A stretch of DNA of 32,412 bases from Opitutia bacterium (GCA_947472765.1 CANJCM010000056.1:1-32412), one strand, 5' to 3'. Positions 1 to 8,635 are shown, numbered from the stretch's first letter. Notes: a model not told the origin generated them from the letters alone. Numbers and translations: made by a program.

Positions 1-696
1 CTCGATCTGTATCGCGCGCTGCGGACCGTGAATCCCTCGCCGTATATGTTCATTCTCGAGGCGGGTGACTTCTCGATCGTCGGGGCCTCGCCCGAGGTCC
101 ACGTCCGGCTGACGGACGGACTGGTCGAAATTCGTCCCATCGCCGGCACGCGCAAACGCGGAGCCACCCCGGCCGAGGACCTCGCCCTGGAGAAGGAATT
201 GCTGGCCGACGAAAAGGAACGCGCCGAGCACCTCATGTTGGTCGACCTGGCGCGCAATGACATCGGCCGCGTCTGCCGCTTTGGCAGTATCTCCGTTCCG
301 GAATTCATGGTCGTGGAGCGGTATTCCCACGTCATGCACATCGTCTCCCAGGTGGAGGGCCAGATTGCCCCGGAGAAGTCCGCGTACGATCTGCTCCGGG
401 CCACCTTTCCCGCCGGTACCGTCAGCGGCGCACCGAAGATTCGGGCGATGCAGATCATCGCACAATACGAGCCGTCACAGCGCGGCTTCTACGCCGGCGC
501 GCTGGGCTACGTCGGCTATGATGGCAACATGGACACCTGCATCATGCTGCGCACCGCGCTGCTGAAGGATGGGAAGATCCATATCCAGGCCGGGGCCGGC
601 ATCGTGGCCGACTCCGTGCCCGCGTCGGAATACCAGGAGACGGTCAGCAAGGCCTCCGCCCTGCTGAAAGCCGTCGCCATGGCCGAGCAGTTCTAA
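1..696 (+). CDS. trpE: Anthranilate synthase component I, C-terminal part (5' end outside window)
   Basis: This is the C-terminal 231 residues of the chorismate-binding enzyme that makes anthranilate from chorismate and glutamine-derived ammonia, the first step of tryptophan synthesis. The frame is open from base 1, so the start lies left of the window. Family motifs appear in the usual order: [64 protein letters not shown] and [19 protein letters not shown]. The [10 protein letters not shown] and [10 protein letters not shown] blocks and the early PSPYMF favour TrpE over PabB or isochorismate synthase, but the N-terminal tryptophan-feedback site is not visible. No trpG or other trp gene follows; the next gene is a sigma factor after a repeat-bearing gap of about 400 bp. 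Confidence 0.95.
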   Translation, partial: LDLYRALRTVNPSPYMFILEAGDFSIVGASPEVHVRLTDGLVEIRPIAGTRKRGATPAEDLALEKELLADEKERAEHLMLVDLARNDIGRVCRFGSISVPEFMVVERYSHVMHIVSQVEGQIAPEKSAYDLLRATFPAGTVSGAPKIRAMQIIAQYEPSQRGFYAGALGYVGYDGNMDTCIMLRTALLKDGKIHIQAGAGIVADSVPASEYQETVSKASALLKAVAMAEQF

Positions 697-1099
697 GTCG
701 CTCCGACGCGCAAGCTGTTGCTCTCGAGGGGCTCCGGGAGGCGTTGGAGGGCCGGTGCCCCCACCAGCCTGTACCAGAACTTTAAGCCATCTGGCGGGTG
801 AGGACACCCGCCCTCCATTAGATAAGGAGTCGTTTCCTTCCCCCGGTTCATCGAATTTAGGGGCCCGCCTCGTTCGCGCCCGCCCATGTCTTTGTCGGCC
901 TCGCGGCAAACTTGGACGGCTACAGGGTCGTTTTGGCGGGTCTGTGCCACCCGTTGCGCCACATTTACGCGCTGAAAAGCGTGCGCCGATGCAACTCTCC
1001 TCTGGGAAGAGCCGTAGAAAGAGGTGGAACGGTTTCCGCTCCCTTTGCGGAACAAGCCACCCGCTCATTCCTCTAAACTGCAACGAGGTTCTTACCATT
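697..1099. other. Gap between trpE and the sigma factor gene, with repeat elements
   Basis: This 403-bp stretch has no supportable gene. Its first half holds a twin-arm repeat (745-819) and a solo arm of another intergenic family (about 858-884, core cgcctcgttcgcgcccgc). The open frame running through it into the sigma gene from 755 lacks any protein similarity I recognise and crosses the repeats. The last 200 bp should contain the sigma gene promoter and leader, but I cannot place -35/-10 boxes with confidence. A weak ribosome-binding-like acgagg sits at 1083-1088, eleven bases before the chosen ATG. Confidence 0.6.
745..819. repeat. Twin-hairpin intergenic repeat, family A
   Basis: The left arm (745-769) begins tggagggccggtgccccca and the right arm (793-817) ends acacccgccctcca. 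The outer ends are inverted repeats of each other, and each arm contains its own short palindrome. It matches the elements at 14391-14468 and 14511-14587 in reverse orientation. Confidence 0.8.
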
Positions 1100-2185
1100 A
1101 TGATTTCCAAAACGAAGTCCAACCGCCGCCCAGAGGCCACGGACGAGTCCGGCGCCAGTGAAACTCAATCCACGGCTCTCGCGGTCGCACCGTTGGATGC
1201 TCCTCCCTCCTTTTTGGAGAAAAACGAAACTGCCGCCGCCGAGCCCATCGCGCACGGCGAACGCAGCAACCTGCAACTCTACCTGCAGGAAATCGGAAAG
1301 ACTCCGCTCCTGACGATCGCCGAGGAAGTCACCCTCGCCCGGCGGATCCGCCGCGGCGACAAGGCCGCCCGCGATCACATGATTTCCGCCAACCTTCGTC
1401 TCGTCGTGAAAATCGCGATGGACTACAAGGACTTCGGCCTACCCCTGCTCGACCTGATCAGCGAGGGCAACATCGGCCTGATTAAGGCCGTCGAACGCTT
1501 CGACCCGCGCAAGGGCGGCAAGCTCTCCACCTACGCCGCCTGGTGGATCAAGCAGTCGATCAAGCGTGCCCTCGCGAACCAGAGCAAAACCATCCGCCTC
1601 CCGGTCCACTTGGTGGACAAGATCTCCAAGATGCGCCGCACGGCGATGACCCTGACCGAGCAACTGGGCCGCGAACCGACGGATGAGGAGTTGGCCATCG
1701 AGCTCCAAATTCCGACCTCGAAGGTCGCCCATCTGAAATCGGTCAGCGTGCGCCCGGCCTCGCTGGATGCTCCGATCGGCGAGGAAGGTGACTCCTCCAC
1801 CTTCGGCGAAATCGTCGGCGACGACAACGCGGTCAGTCCTTACGAGGGCCTGCGCGAAAAGAATCTCAACAGCGACCTCAGCGCGATGGTGGACTCCCTC
1901 GACAAGCGCGAGGCCGAGATCATCAAGCTGCGCTTCGGCCTCGAGGGCCGCGACGAACTCACGCTCGAGGAAGTCGGCCGCAAGTTCCACGTCACCCGCG
2001 AACGCATCCGTCAGCTCGAATATCTCGCGCTCACGAAAATGCGGAAGGCGATGACGAAGCACGAAGCCGTCCGGACCGTCGACGAGATCGATCAGGACAG
2101 GCGCCAGCGCGAGCGCATGGCCGTCATCCGCGAATTCGTCGAGAGCAAGAGCAAGAAGCAGCACGCCAAGCTCGACCGGAACTGA
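1100..2185 (+). CDS. rpoD: RNA polymerase sigma-70 family factor (RpoD/SigA-like, no region 1.1)
   Basis: The protein (361 aa from the ATG at 1100) directs RNA polymerase to promoters. Region 1.2 is near residues 56-90 (LQLYLQEIGKTPLLT). Region 2 spans about 91-165, with the -10-recognition helix YAAWWIKQSIKRALANQ. Region 3 spans about 170-240. Region 4.2 near 288-315 carries the -35 helix-turn-helix TLEEVGRKFHVTRERIRQLE. A disordered N-terminus of about 50 residues replaces region 1.1, so it could be a short primary sigma or a group 2 factor. The frame is open back to 755, but that extension crosses repeats and has no domain, so the internal ATG is preferred. It is monocistronic, with a strong terminator downstream. 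The symbol is by similarity only; more than one RpoD-like gene is possible. Confidence 0.9.
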   Translation: MISKTKSNRRPEATDESGASETQSTALAVAPLDAPPSFLEKNETAAAEPIAHGERSNLQLYLQEIGKTPLLTIAEEVTLARRIRRGDKAARDHMISANLRLVVKIAMDYKDFGLPLLDLISEGNIGLIKAVERFDPRKGGKLSTYAAWWIKQSIKRALANQSKTIRLPVHLVDKISKMRRTAMTLTEQLGREPTDEELAIELQIPTSKVAHLKSVSVRPASLDAPIGEEGDSSTFGEIVGDDNAVSPYEGLREKNLNSDLSAMVDSLDKREAEIIKLRFGLEGRDELTLEEVGRKFHVTRERIRQLEYLALTKMRKAMTKHEAVRTVDEIDQDRRQRERMAVIREFVESKSKKQHAKLDRN

Positions 2186-2208
2186 GCTTCCGCCCGGACT
2201 CCCCTTGC

Positions 2209-2236
2209 AAGCCGACCAGTCACGGTCGGCTTTTTT
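2209..2236 (+). terminator. Intrinsic terminator after the sigma factor gene
   Basis: A 9-bp perfect stem (aagccgacc / ggtcggctt) with a 6-base loop is followed by a run of six T, 24 bases after the sigma factor stop codon. Confidence 0.92.
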
Positions 2237-2316
2237 GTGTCCCTGTGCGCCGCTGCGCCCATGGACTAACTTATTGAGGCCCGGTCAATAGACTGAAGTA
2301 GTCGCAAGCCAGCTCT

Positions 2317-2374
2317 CCCGCCGCTCACGCAGCGGGCCACGACTGAAATGTGGCCCTGCCCGTGAGGGCAGGGA
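2317..2374. repeat. Twin-hairpin intergenic repeat, family C
   Basis: One arm (2317-2340) contains cccgccgctcacgcagcggg and ends gggccac. The other (2350-2374) starts gtggccc and contains the hairpin ccctgcccgtgagggcaggg. The same two arms, in the opposite order, recur at 22011-22087. Confidence 0.8.
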
Positions 2375-2449
2375 TTCGACACTCACGGTCAGCCTAATAG
2401 ACGAACCTCAATAGCGCAGACTAAGTTGAAGTGTCGCCGATCGGACATA

Positions 2450-2526
2450 GCGGGCGCGCACAAGGCGCGCCCCTACGATGCGACGTTGCAAGATCCGCTG
2501 TAGGGGCGGGGCTCGTCCACGCCCGC
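2450..2526. repeat. Twin-hairpin intergenic repeat, family D
   Basis: The left arm is gcgggcgcgcacaaggcgcg followed by cccctac. The right arm is gtaggggcggggctcgtcca followed by cgcccgc. The arms are imperfect inverted repeats about 77 bp end to end. Relatives lie at 7767-7828, 20383-20410 and 21927-21996. Confidence 0.8.
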
Positions 2527-2642
2527 CGGGCTACATCAAAAATTAATTCTCTCCCGTCCACCACCTTTGCCGTGCCGTCTGCGGCGCGGCAAAGGCGCCG
2601 GCAGGATTGTCAGCGCCCGCCAAGCCGCTTTGTTCAGCCGGC

Positions 2643-3755
2643 ATGCTCCCCGCCGCCCTCGAGGTCAGTGTCACGCAGGCTCGCCGTTTCATGCGGCGCG
2701 CCCTGCTCCTCGACACGCCCGCACCGTCGGTCGGGGCGGCGCTGGCGCACCACGGTTACATTCAAATCGACCCGATCAACGTCTGCGGGCGAATGCATGA
2801 TCTCATCGCTCGCAACCGCGTGCTTCATTACCGCGAAGGCGACCTGATGCGGCATCTGCACGGCGGGCCGGACGCGCTTCCCGCCGGCGAACGCCAGGCT
2901 TTCGAACATCACGTCCCGGACACCAGCATCCTGGTCGCCTTTGAACTGGAGGCCTGGCCTCACCTGCACGCGGCCATGCGGGCGCGCACCCGGCGCAGTG
3001 GCGCGTGGTCGGGCCGCCTGCTCAAAGCCGAACAGGAATTCTCGCGGAAGGTTCTCGAGGAAATTGCGGCCCGCGGGCCGCTCAACTCGGACGCCCTGAA
3101 CGACGGCCGCCCCGCGCGCCGCTCCATCTGGAGCCAGGGCACGCTGGCGAAGTCGACGCTGCAGAAGATGTTTTTCCATGGCCGGCTCCTCATCGCCCGC
3201 CGCGAGGGCGTCCGCCGTTTCTACGACCTGCCCGAGCGGGTCCTGCCGGCGTCCGTGCTCGCCGAACCCGAGCCCACCCGCCAGGCCACCGCCCGCTGGC
3301 TCGCGCTCCTCAAACTCCGTCAGCGGCGGCTCGCAATCCTGCGCCGGGATGAATTGCCGTGGATCGAAGACCTCGTCCAACCGGTGCGCGTGCCCAATTG
3401 TCCGCTGCTCTACTGCTTGCGAACTGACATTCCGCTTCTGAACGAAGTCGCGGTGGACGACCGGCCGACCACGCTGCACCTGCTCGCGCCGCTGGATCCG
3501 CTGATCTACGATCGGGTGGTCACGTCCCGCCTCTGGAATTTCGACTACATCTGGGAGGTCTACACGCCACCGCACAAGCGGGTCCGGGGCTACTACGCGC
3601 TGCCCGTCTTGTCGGGCACCGAACTCGTGGGCCACGTGGATCCCAAAGCTGATCGCGAGAAACGAAAACTCGTCGTCGTCTCACGCCGGCTTCGCCGCGG
3701 GCACCCCGTGCAGCCTGCGGTGCGGGACTTCGCGCGGTGGCTGGGCCTGAAGTAA
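2643..3755 (+). CDS. ycaQ: YcaQ-type winged-helix DNA glycosylase (HTH_42 / AlkZ superfamily)
   Basis: The protein is 370 aa and belongs to the HTH_42 (formerly DUF1006) family, whose characterised members excise bulky alkylated bases or unhook interstrand crosslinks. The family catalytic motif is QxD in YcaQ and QxQ in AlkZ; here IQIDPINV places Gln41-Ile-Asp43, which fits YcaQ. Further matches are LAPLDPLIYDR, the YTPPHKRVRGYYALPVL block and GHVDPKADR near the C-terminus. The ATG at 2643 gives the ARR-containing N-terminal helix directly; a TTG at 2607 would add 12 unsupported residues. No repair genes adjoin it, and it appears to be transcribed alone. Confidence 0.88.
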   Translation: MLPAALEVSVTQARRFMRRALLLDTPAPSVGAALAHHGYIQIDPINVCGRMHDLIARNRVLHYREGDLMRHLHGGPDALPAGERQAFEHHVPDTSILVAFELEAWPHLHAAMRARTRRSGAWSGRLLKAEQEFSRKVLEEIAARGPLNSDALNDGRPARRSIWSQGTLAKSTLQKMFFHGRLLIARREGVRRFYDLPERVLPASVLAEPEPTRQATARWLALLKLRQRRLAILRRDELPWIEDLVQPVRVPNCPLLYCLRTDIPLLNEVAVDDRPTTLHLLAPLDPLIYDRVVTSRLWNFDYIWEVYTPPHKRVRGYYALPVLSGTELVGHVDPKADREKRKLVVVSRRLRRGHPVQPAVRDFARWLGLK

Positions 3756-3936
3756 CATCCGGGCGAGGGACCGGCGTCGGCGACCCGCGACGCCCGTATT
3801 CGATTTTGCAGTAGCACGCTCCCCGGGGGTCACCTACAATTTCTCCGTTACGCTCCGCCCTCCGAAGTCGCTTGGACCCAACCGCTCCGTCCGCGCAGGC
3901 CTCTCGCACGTCCCTGATGTTCGCGGGTTCACGCTG

Positions 3937-4494
3937 TTGGATGTCGGACTCGGGATGCTGGTGGTTGCCCTCGCAGTGTACGTCTCAGTCGCGGAGATCC
4001 GGAAGCTGCAGCATCGCCGCCAGTGCGAGCGGTTCGTCTCCGACCTTCGCACGGTGGCGGGAATTTTCGAGAGTCACCGCGCGCAAAAAGGCGATTGGCC
4101 GGCAGCGACCAACGCGGACCTTCGCATCCCGCCCGGGATGGAAGCCGCACTCGCGGCGACGCCCTGGGTTTCCGGCCCGCCGTTCGGCGGCACCTATGAC
4201 TGGCTGCCTCCGGCACGAGCGGCGGTTCCGCCCCCCGAACCACCCGCCGACGTCGCCGACAAGGTCGCGGTGCCTGTCGCGACCGGGACCGAACCGCCCA
4301 AGGACTCGGTGCCCAAGCGCGCGCCCTCCGGTTTCATCAGCATCACGGCCTTTGCCCCGGAGCTGCCACTAGCGCTGACGCCGGAGGACCTGCGCTCCCT
4401 CGACGCCAAACTCGATGACGGCAATCTCGCGACCGGGCGCTTCCGCCTCGGTTTCAACGGCTGGCCGATCTACGAATTAAATTCGTCCCGGTGA
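3937..4494 (+). CDS. Pseudopilin-like protein (GspG-like), N-terminal start disrupted
   Basis: The first gene of the pseudopilin operon. The only standard start codon in this frame is the TTG at 3937, but the codons just upstream (3922-3936) read RGFTL, so the frame encodes RGFTLLDVGLGMLVVALAV: a class III prepilin cleavage site and hydrophobic helix, with Asp in place of the usual Glu at +5. The true start must lie upstream. Adding one G to the GGG at 3925-3927 would join this frame to the ATG at 3917 or the TTG at 3872 and give MFAGFTLLDV. The remainder is a globular domain with CERFVSDLRTVAGIFESHRAQKGDWP, a Pro/Ala-rich linker and a FNGWPIYEL ending, as in GspG-like proteins with a conserved Trp-Pro. 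Its stop overlaps the next start by 4 bp. Confidence 0.7.
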   Translation: MDVGLGMLVVALAVYVSVAEIRKLQHRRQCERFVSDLRTVAGIFESHRAQKGDWPAATNADLRIPPGMEAALAATPWVSGPPFGGTYDWLPPARAAVPPPEPPADVADKVAVPVATGTEPPKDSVPKRAPSGFISITAFAPELPLALTPEDLRSLDAKLDDGNLATGRFRLGFNGWPIYELNSSR

Positions 4495-5288
4495 GCCCGC
4501 CCATTTTCAGAACCACCGTGGTCAACCTCTCGTCCGATGGCCGGAAGGCCGTCGAGGGCGCCGGCCCCGTCGAGGTCGGGACACTGGATGCAGAGCAGCT
4601 GCACACTCTGCTCGAGACGTTCGCCGAACTCGATCCGGTGGAGAACACCCGCGCGGATCCCGAGATCCGGATCGTGGTGCGTCGCGATCGGTTCATCGTT
4701 CGCACCGGACAGAAGAAACTTTTCTTCCAGGATGTCCGGAATCTCGCGGAACCGACCTACGTGCTCAGCACGGAAGACGTCATCGCGGAACTCGACGGTA
4801 CGGCGGCCGCGAAACGCACCGCGCCGCCGTTCGCGATGGCGGCGGCTCCGGCACCAGAACCCGTCGTGGCAGCCTTGCCCCCACCGGAGGAAACGTCCCG
4901 GACGACCACCTCCATCCTTCTGGGGCTCGTCCTGCTGCTGGGCGGATACGCCGTCTATTCCGGCGTCACCCGCGGGAGCAAAGGCGACCTTCCGTCCCTC
5001 GCCGCCCTCACGCCAAGCGAACGCGCTGCCGAGGACTCCCATCTCACGGCCGTGTACATGACGGGGAGCCAGCCGGGCCAGCACGGGCTCGTGATTCTGG
5101 GCGATGGAAAATTGAAGCTCTTCCGCGTCCATGCCCAGGCCGCGCCGGGCGTGGTTTACGGCACCTATCAACTGGGACGAATCGAGGGCAAAGTTGCCCT
5201 CGCCACGGATCAGCCCGGCGGACTGATCCGGGTGCTCGATCGCGATTCGCTCTCCTACTGCGGCGAAACCTTCCGTCGCATTCCCTAG
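4491..5288 (+). CDS. Single-pass membrane protein of the pseudopilin operon, unknown function
   Basis: I do not recognise the family. The 265-aa protein starts with GTG inside the preceding stop codon. Residues 1-103 form a soluble domain (contains DPEIRIVVRRDRFIVRTGQKK and a VLSTEDVIAEL segment). Residues 110-135 are a Pro/Ala-rich linker, about 140-158 a hydrophobic membrane span (SILLGLVLLLGGYAVYSGV), and about 170-265 a second small domain rich in beta-type sequence (VILGDGKLKLF, YGTYQLGRIEGKVAL). The N-terminal domain would be cytoplasmic and the C-terminal one periplasmic, an arrangement suited to an assembly-platform or GspC-like coupling role. That role is inferred from position only. 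Confidence 0.8.
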   Translation: MSPPIFRTTVVNLSSDGRKAVEGAGPVEVGTLDAEQLHTLLETFAELDPVENTRADPEIRIVVRRDRFIVRTGQKKLFFQDVRNLAEPTYVLSTEDVIAELDGTAAAKRTAPPFAMAAAPAPEPVVAALPPPEETSRTTTSILLGLVLLLGGYAVYSGVTRGSKGDLPSLAALTPSERAAEDSHLTAVYMTGSQPGQHGLVILGDGKLKLFRVHAQAAPGVVYGTYQLGRIEGKVALATDQPGGLIRVLDRDSLSYCGETFRRIP

Positions 5289-5797
5289 TGGCTCCGAATC
5301 CGCACGGCTCCGGTGGCACCGGACGCGGCGACCGAACGTCGCGGCGTTCACGTTGTCCGGCGCGGCGAACGAAAGCGATCCGCGCTTTCACTCTCGTGGA
5401 GGTGGCCGTGAGCGTCTTCGTGCTGGCCCTCGCCATCACGACGGCGCTGACGACGATGCAGCGCGCGCTCGCGAGTCTCGACACGGCGCGCAATCTCTCG
5501 ACCGCGAGTTCGATTCTCCAGTCCGAGTTCGAAAACGAGCGGCTCTTCCCGTGGTCCAAGATCATCGATTCGACCTACCAGCCCGCGCTCGGGTCGGCCT
5601 ATCTGGGCAACCCCGCGATTGCCGGCCGGTTCTCGATTTCCCGATCGTTCGCCTATGTGCCCAATCGCTCCAGCCAGATGGTGCAGGTGACACTGACGGT
5701 GCGGTGGCGGAATTACGACGGCCGCAGCCTCTCCCGCTCGTTCACCACGTATTTCACCCAAGGCGGACTCAATGATCTCTTCGCCGCCAGATCGTGA
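5288..5797 (+). CDS. Type II secretion / type IV pilin-like minor pseudopilin (GspI/PilV-like)
   Basis: A 169-aa protein starting with GTG that overlaps the preceding stop by one base. After a long basic leader, the prepilin site is RA/FTLVEV (cleavage after Ala33, Glu at +5), followed by the hydrophobic helix AVSVFVLALAITTALTTMQ. The usual Gly at -1 is Ala, as in the next gene. The helix continues into a region resembling GspI/PilV (ASSILQSEFENERLFPW), and the C-terminal half is beta-rich (QVTLTVRWRNYDGRSLSRSF). It likely caps or primes a pseudopilus together with its neighbours. Which GspI/J/PilV/PilW member it is remains uncertain. Confidence 0.82.
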   Translation: MAPNPHGSGGTGRGDRTSRRSRCPARRTKAIRAFTLVEVAVSVFVLALAITTALTTMQRALASLDTARNLSTASSILQSEFENERLFPWSKIIDSTYQPALGSAYLGNPAIAGRFSISRSFAYVPNRSSQMVQVTLTVRWRNYDGRSLSRSFTTYFTQGGLNDLFAARS

Positions 5798-6353
5798 ACC
5801 AGGGAAGTTCGGTCGCCGGGCGTTCACCCTGACCGAGGTGATCGTGGCGGCCACCCTCAGCCTGATTGTCCTGGCGGGTGTCCTGTCGGCGAATCTCCAG
5901 GTCATCCGCGGCGGCGTGCGCATCGGTCAGTACGTTGAAATGGAAACCCAGGTGCGGCGGGCGCTGGATTTCCTCGGCCGGGACCTGAGAGCTGCTTCTG
6001 CCATCAAGTGGAACAGTGCCAGCGACATTACGCTCACCATTCCCGCCGCCAATGGCACGACTGCCCAGGTGACCTACGCCTGGACCTCCACGAGCCAGGC
6101 GTTCTTCCGCGTGGCCGGTGCCAGCAGCGCCACCATCGTCGGACGGCTTGAGTTGATTCGCGGCATCCCAGCCCAAGCGGGCGGAGCCTCCGGGGTAACC
6201 TTTGCCCGGTATGATCGCGACGGAGTCGCCGCGACGACGGACGCCGCGACCAAGAGTATTCAAATCACCCTGCGGGCCAGTCGCAGCGCGAAGACCGCCG
6301 TCAATACCACGGAAGCCGTCTCGGCGACGTTCGCCCTCCGGAGCAAGACTTGA
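5772..6353 (+). CDS. Minor pseudopilin (GspJ/PilW-like)
   Basis: A 193-aa protein whose ATG lies 26 bases inside the previous gene, implying translational coupling. The prepilin cleavage site is RRA/FTLTEV (after Ala17, Glu22 at +5), followed by a hydrophobic helix to about residue 38. The MAxTQxRRALDFLxRDLRxAS-type segment here reads ETQVRRALDFLGRDLRAAS, which is typical of GspJ/PilW minor pseudopilins. The rest is a beta-rich domain with a Thr/Ala-rich tail. It is part of the same operon and probably exported by the same prepilin peptidase, which is not encoded in the window. Confidence 0.85.
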   Translation: MISSPPDREPGKFGRRAFTLTEVIVAATLSLIVLAGVLSANLQVIRGGVRIGQYVEMETQVRRALDFLGRDLRAASAIKWNSASDITLTIPAANGTTAQVTYAWTSTSQAFFRVAGASSATIVGRLELIRGIPAQAGGASGVTFARYDRDGVAATTDAATKSIQITLRASRSAKTAVNTTEAVSATFALRSKT

Positions 6354-7711
6354 ACGTGCACTCGTTCCGCCGCCATTCCCCGGACTTTTTCTCTCAACGG
6401 GGCAGCGCCTTGATCACCACGCTGCTGATTGCGGCGGTGCTTGGCATCGGGCTGGTGGGTTACCTCTCGCTCGGCAAGACCGCCTTGAAGCTCGCGCAGC
6501 GAACGCTGTTCGTGAACGACGCCTCGAACCTCGCTGAGGCGGGGCTCGAGGAGGCCCTCTATGCGTTCAATCAGATGAACGCCGGCGTGGCTGCGGCCAC
6601 GGCCTGGAGCGGATGGACGCTATCGGGCGCCAACGCGACCCGCACTTTACCGACCTTCAACCGCGATCAAAACGGCATCGGTACGGTCAAGGTTTTCGTC
6701 AGCGGCTACGATGGCAGCAGTTCCGCCCCCTATGTCATTTCCCATGCCACCATCACCCCGTTCGATCGCAGCGCGCCCATCGTGAGGATTGTCCGGATCG
6801 GGATGGAAGCCTCCGGTGTTTTCGTGAACGGATTGGTCGCCCTGAGCGGCCTGACCTTCAAGGGCCAACCGGTGATCGACAGCTTCAATTCCAATCCCAC
6901 CAACAGCCCGACCGGTCCGTGGTCCGTCTACACCGCCGGCCTCAGCCGCAGCAACGCGTCCGTGATCGTGCCGTCCGGCTCCGTCGATCTGGGCAACGGT
7001 CTGATCAAGGGAAACCTCTACCTCGGCGCCGGCGTCAAGGCCCCACCGACCTCGCAGGTGACCGGGACCATCACCTCCGACTACACGGGGAAATTCACGA
7101 TGCCGGCCTACCCCACCGCGGCCGGCGTCAGCCAAAGTTACCAGCTTGGCTCCAAAGTCCCCAGTCAACTGCCGGCGAAAGGGGACAAGCCGGCGGCGGA
7201 CGGCCGGTATTACTACTTTGTTTCTGACGGAAAGATCGAGAAGACCACCATCGCCGCCGGCACCAACGTCACCATCGTCGGCAAGAAGACCGAAGTCTCA
7301 GGGGGTATCACGGTCAGCGGCACTGCGACCCTTGCCATCTATGTCGATGGCACCATCGCCGCCGGCAATAAAGACGCGCTCAACAACAGCAACTGGGCCG
7401 GTGCACTCCAAATTTATACGACCACCGCCGAAGATTGCACCATCAGCGGCAATGGCGAACTCCGGGCCAGTGTCTTCGCCCCCAACGCGGACCTGAAAGC
7501 GTCCGGCGGCGGCAACAAAGGATCAATCGTCGGATCGTTCGTCGCAAAGACCGCGACTTTCACCGGGGGGATGGAATTCCACTACGATGAAGCCCTGCGC
7601 TATCTGAACATGGGCGGAGGGGGGCGCTGGGCGCCTACGGGTTGGGAAGAGTTGCGCTACGGGTCGGACCTTTCGGCGCTGCGGACGGCGACCGGGAGCT
7701 TCCTCCCCTGA
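6350..7711 (+). CDS. PilX/GspK-like pseudopilin with large beta-rich C-terminal domain
   Basis: A 453-aa protein. The TTG at 6350 overlaps the previous stop; a GTG at 6356 is an equally possible start. The N-terminus has the PilX/GspK pattern RGSALITTLLIAAVLGIGLVGYLSLG, without a Glu at +5, followed by NLAEAGLEEALYAFNQMN, the usual amphipathic continuation. From about residue 160 the sequence turns into low-complexity Gly/Thr/Ser-rich beta repeats (VNGLVALSGLTFKG, SGGITVSGTATLAIYVDGTI, ASVFAPNADLKASGGG), resembling the passenger-like domains of PilX-type proteins that close surface pili. It ends the operon; no terminator with a T-run is visible after it. Confidence 0.8.
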   Translation: MNVHSFRRHSPDFFSQRGSALITTLLIAAVLGIGLVGYLSLGKTALKLAQRTLFVNDASNLAEAGLEEALYAFNQMNAGVAAATAWSGWTLSGANATRTLPTFNRDQNGIGTVKVFVSGYDGSSSAPYVISHATITPFDRSAPIVRIVRIGMEASGVFVNGLVALSGLTFKGQPVIDSFNSNPTNSPTGPWSVYTAGLSRSNASVIVPSGSVDLGNGLIKGNLYLGAGVKAPPTSQVTGTITSDYTGKFTMPAYPTAAGVSQSYQLGSKVPSQLPAKGDKPAADGRYYYFVSDGKIEKTTIAAGTNVTIVGKKTEVSGGITVSGTATLAIYVDGTIAAGNKDALNNSNWAGALQIYTTTAEDCTISGNGELRASVFAPNADLKASGGGNKGSIVGSFVAKTATFTGGMEFHYDEALRYLNMGGGGRWAPTGWEELRYGSDLSALRTATGSFLP

Positions 7712-7766
7712 GGCTCGAACCTGATCGGTCGGGTTTGGATCAGATGGACAATGAAGCCTAGCGGAC

Positions 7767-7828
7767 CGGGCGTGGACGAGCCTCGCCCGTACACGCATTT
7801 CGTAGGGGCGTGCCTCGTGCGCGCCCGC
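7767..7828. repeat. Twin-hairpin intergenic repeat, family D
   Basis: The arms cgggcgtggacgagcctcgc (from 7767) and gtaggggcgtgcctcgtgcg (from 7802, running to cgcccgc at 7828) lie between the convergent pseudopilin operon and the SDR gene. It is shorter (62 bp) than most copies. Confidence 0.75.
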
Positions 7829-7876
7829 GAAGTCTTCTCGGCAGCACTCCAACTTTAACCGCTCGGGCGTGCTGAA

Positions 7877-8635
7877 TCAGCCTCGCCCGATGTAGGGCAT
7901 CTTGGTCGCCATCACCATCAGGCTCGGAACATTCACTTCGAGGGGCAGCGAGGCCATGTAGACCACGGCGTCGGTCACGTGCTTCAACTGCATCGTCGCT
8001 TCCGGCGCGATTGTGCCGTTCGCCTGCAGCACGCCTTTGCTCATGCGGCCACCCATCGCGGTGTGGGCATTCCCAATATCGATTTGTCCGCAGGCGATGT
8101 CGAAGGCCCGGCCCTCGAGTGCCGTGGATTTCGTCAACCCCGAGATCGCATGCTTGGCCGCCGTGTAGGCGACGCCGTGCGGCCGGGGCACGTGCGCGGA
8201 AACCGAACCGTTGTTGATGATCCGTCCTCCACGCGGAGTCTGACTTTTCATGATCCGCACCGCCTCCTGCGTGCAGAGGAAACTGCCGTTGAGGATTGTC
8301 TCGACGACCTCGCTCCAGCGATCGAACGCGAGCTCCTCGAGCGGTCCCGGCGGCACGTTCATGCCCGCGTTGTTGAACAGGACGTCGACCCGGCCAAACG
8401 TCTCGCGCGTCCGGGCGAAGAGCGCCTGGACCGAGGACGGCTGGCGCACGTCGGTCTGACATGCCAGGACGCGATCCGATCCGGCTCCGGACTGGCGGAC
8501 GGACTCCTCCAGCGCGTCGAGCCGTCGGCCCGCGAGGACGACCTTGAAGCCGGCCGCGAGCAGGCCCTTGGCAGCTTCCCGACCGATGCCGGAGCCGGCA
8601 CCGGTCACGACGGCAACTTTAGCGAAGGTTTCCAT
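7877..8635 (-). CDS. Short-chain dehydrogenase/reductase (SDR) family oxidoreductase
   Basis: A 252-aa classical SDR of normal length with a Rossmann fold, likely an NAD(P)H-linked alcohol or carbonyl oxidoreductase of unknown substrate. The cofactor motif TGAGSGIG is at residues 11-18, NNAG at 88-91, and the catalytic triad is Ser144 (NNGSVS), Tyr157 and Lys161 (YTAAK). The ARG-Arg after beta-2 (AGRRLD) weakly suggests NADP. The C-terminus is somewhat atypical ([17 protein letters not shown]). It has no signal peptide. It lies 60 bp beyond the end of the PQQ dehydrogenase gene on the same strand, so it may be the third gene of that transcript. Confidence 0.92.
   Translation of the reverse strand: METFAKVAVVTGAGSGIGREAAKGLLAAGFKVVLAGRRLDALEESVRQSGAGSDRVLACQTDVRQPSSVQALFARTRETFGRVDVLFNNAGMNVPPGPLEELAFDRWSEVVETILNGSFLCTQEAVRIMKSQTPRGGRIINNGSVSAHVPRPHGVAYTAAKHAISGLTKSTALEGRAFDIACGQIDIGNAHTAMGGRMSKGVLQANGTIAPEATMQLKHVTDAVVYMASLPLEVNVPSLMVMATKMPYIGRG

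Larger units (their letters stand above)
2237..2642. other. Repeat-rich gap between the sigma factor gene and ycaQ
   Basis: About 400 bp without a supportable gene. It contains a family C element (2317-2374) and a family D element (2450-2526). The remaining sequence, including AT-richer stretches near 2265-2300 and 2535-2560, may hold the ycaQ promoter, but no convincing boxes are visible. Confidence 0.6.

Noticed and set aside
755-1099. N-terminal extension of the sigma factor from 755
   Set aside because: It crosses two repeat elements, has no domain, and a normal sigma N-terminus begins at the ATG at 1100.
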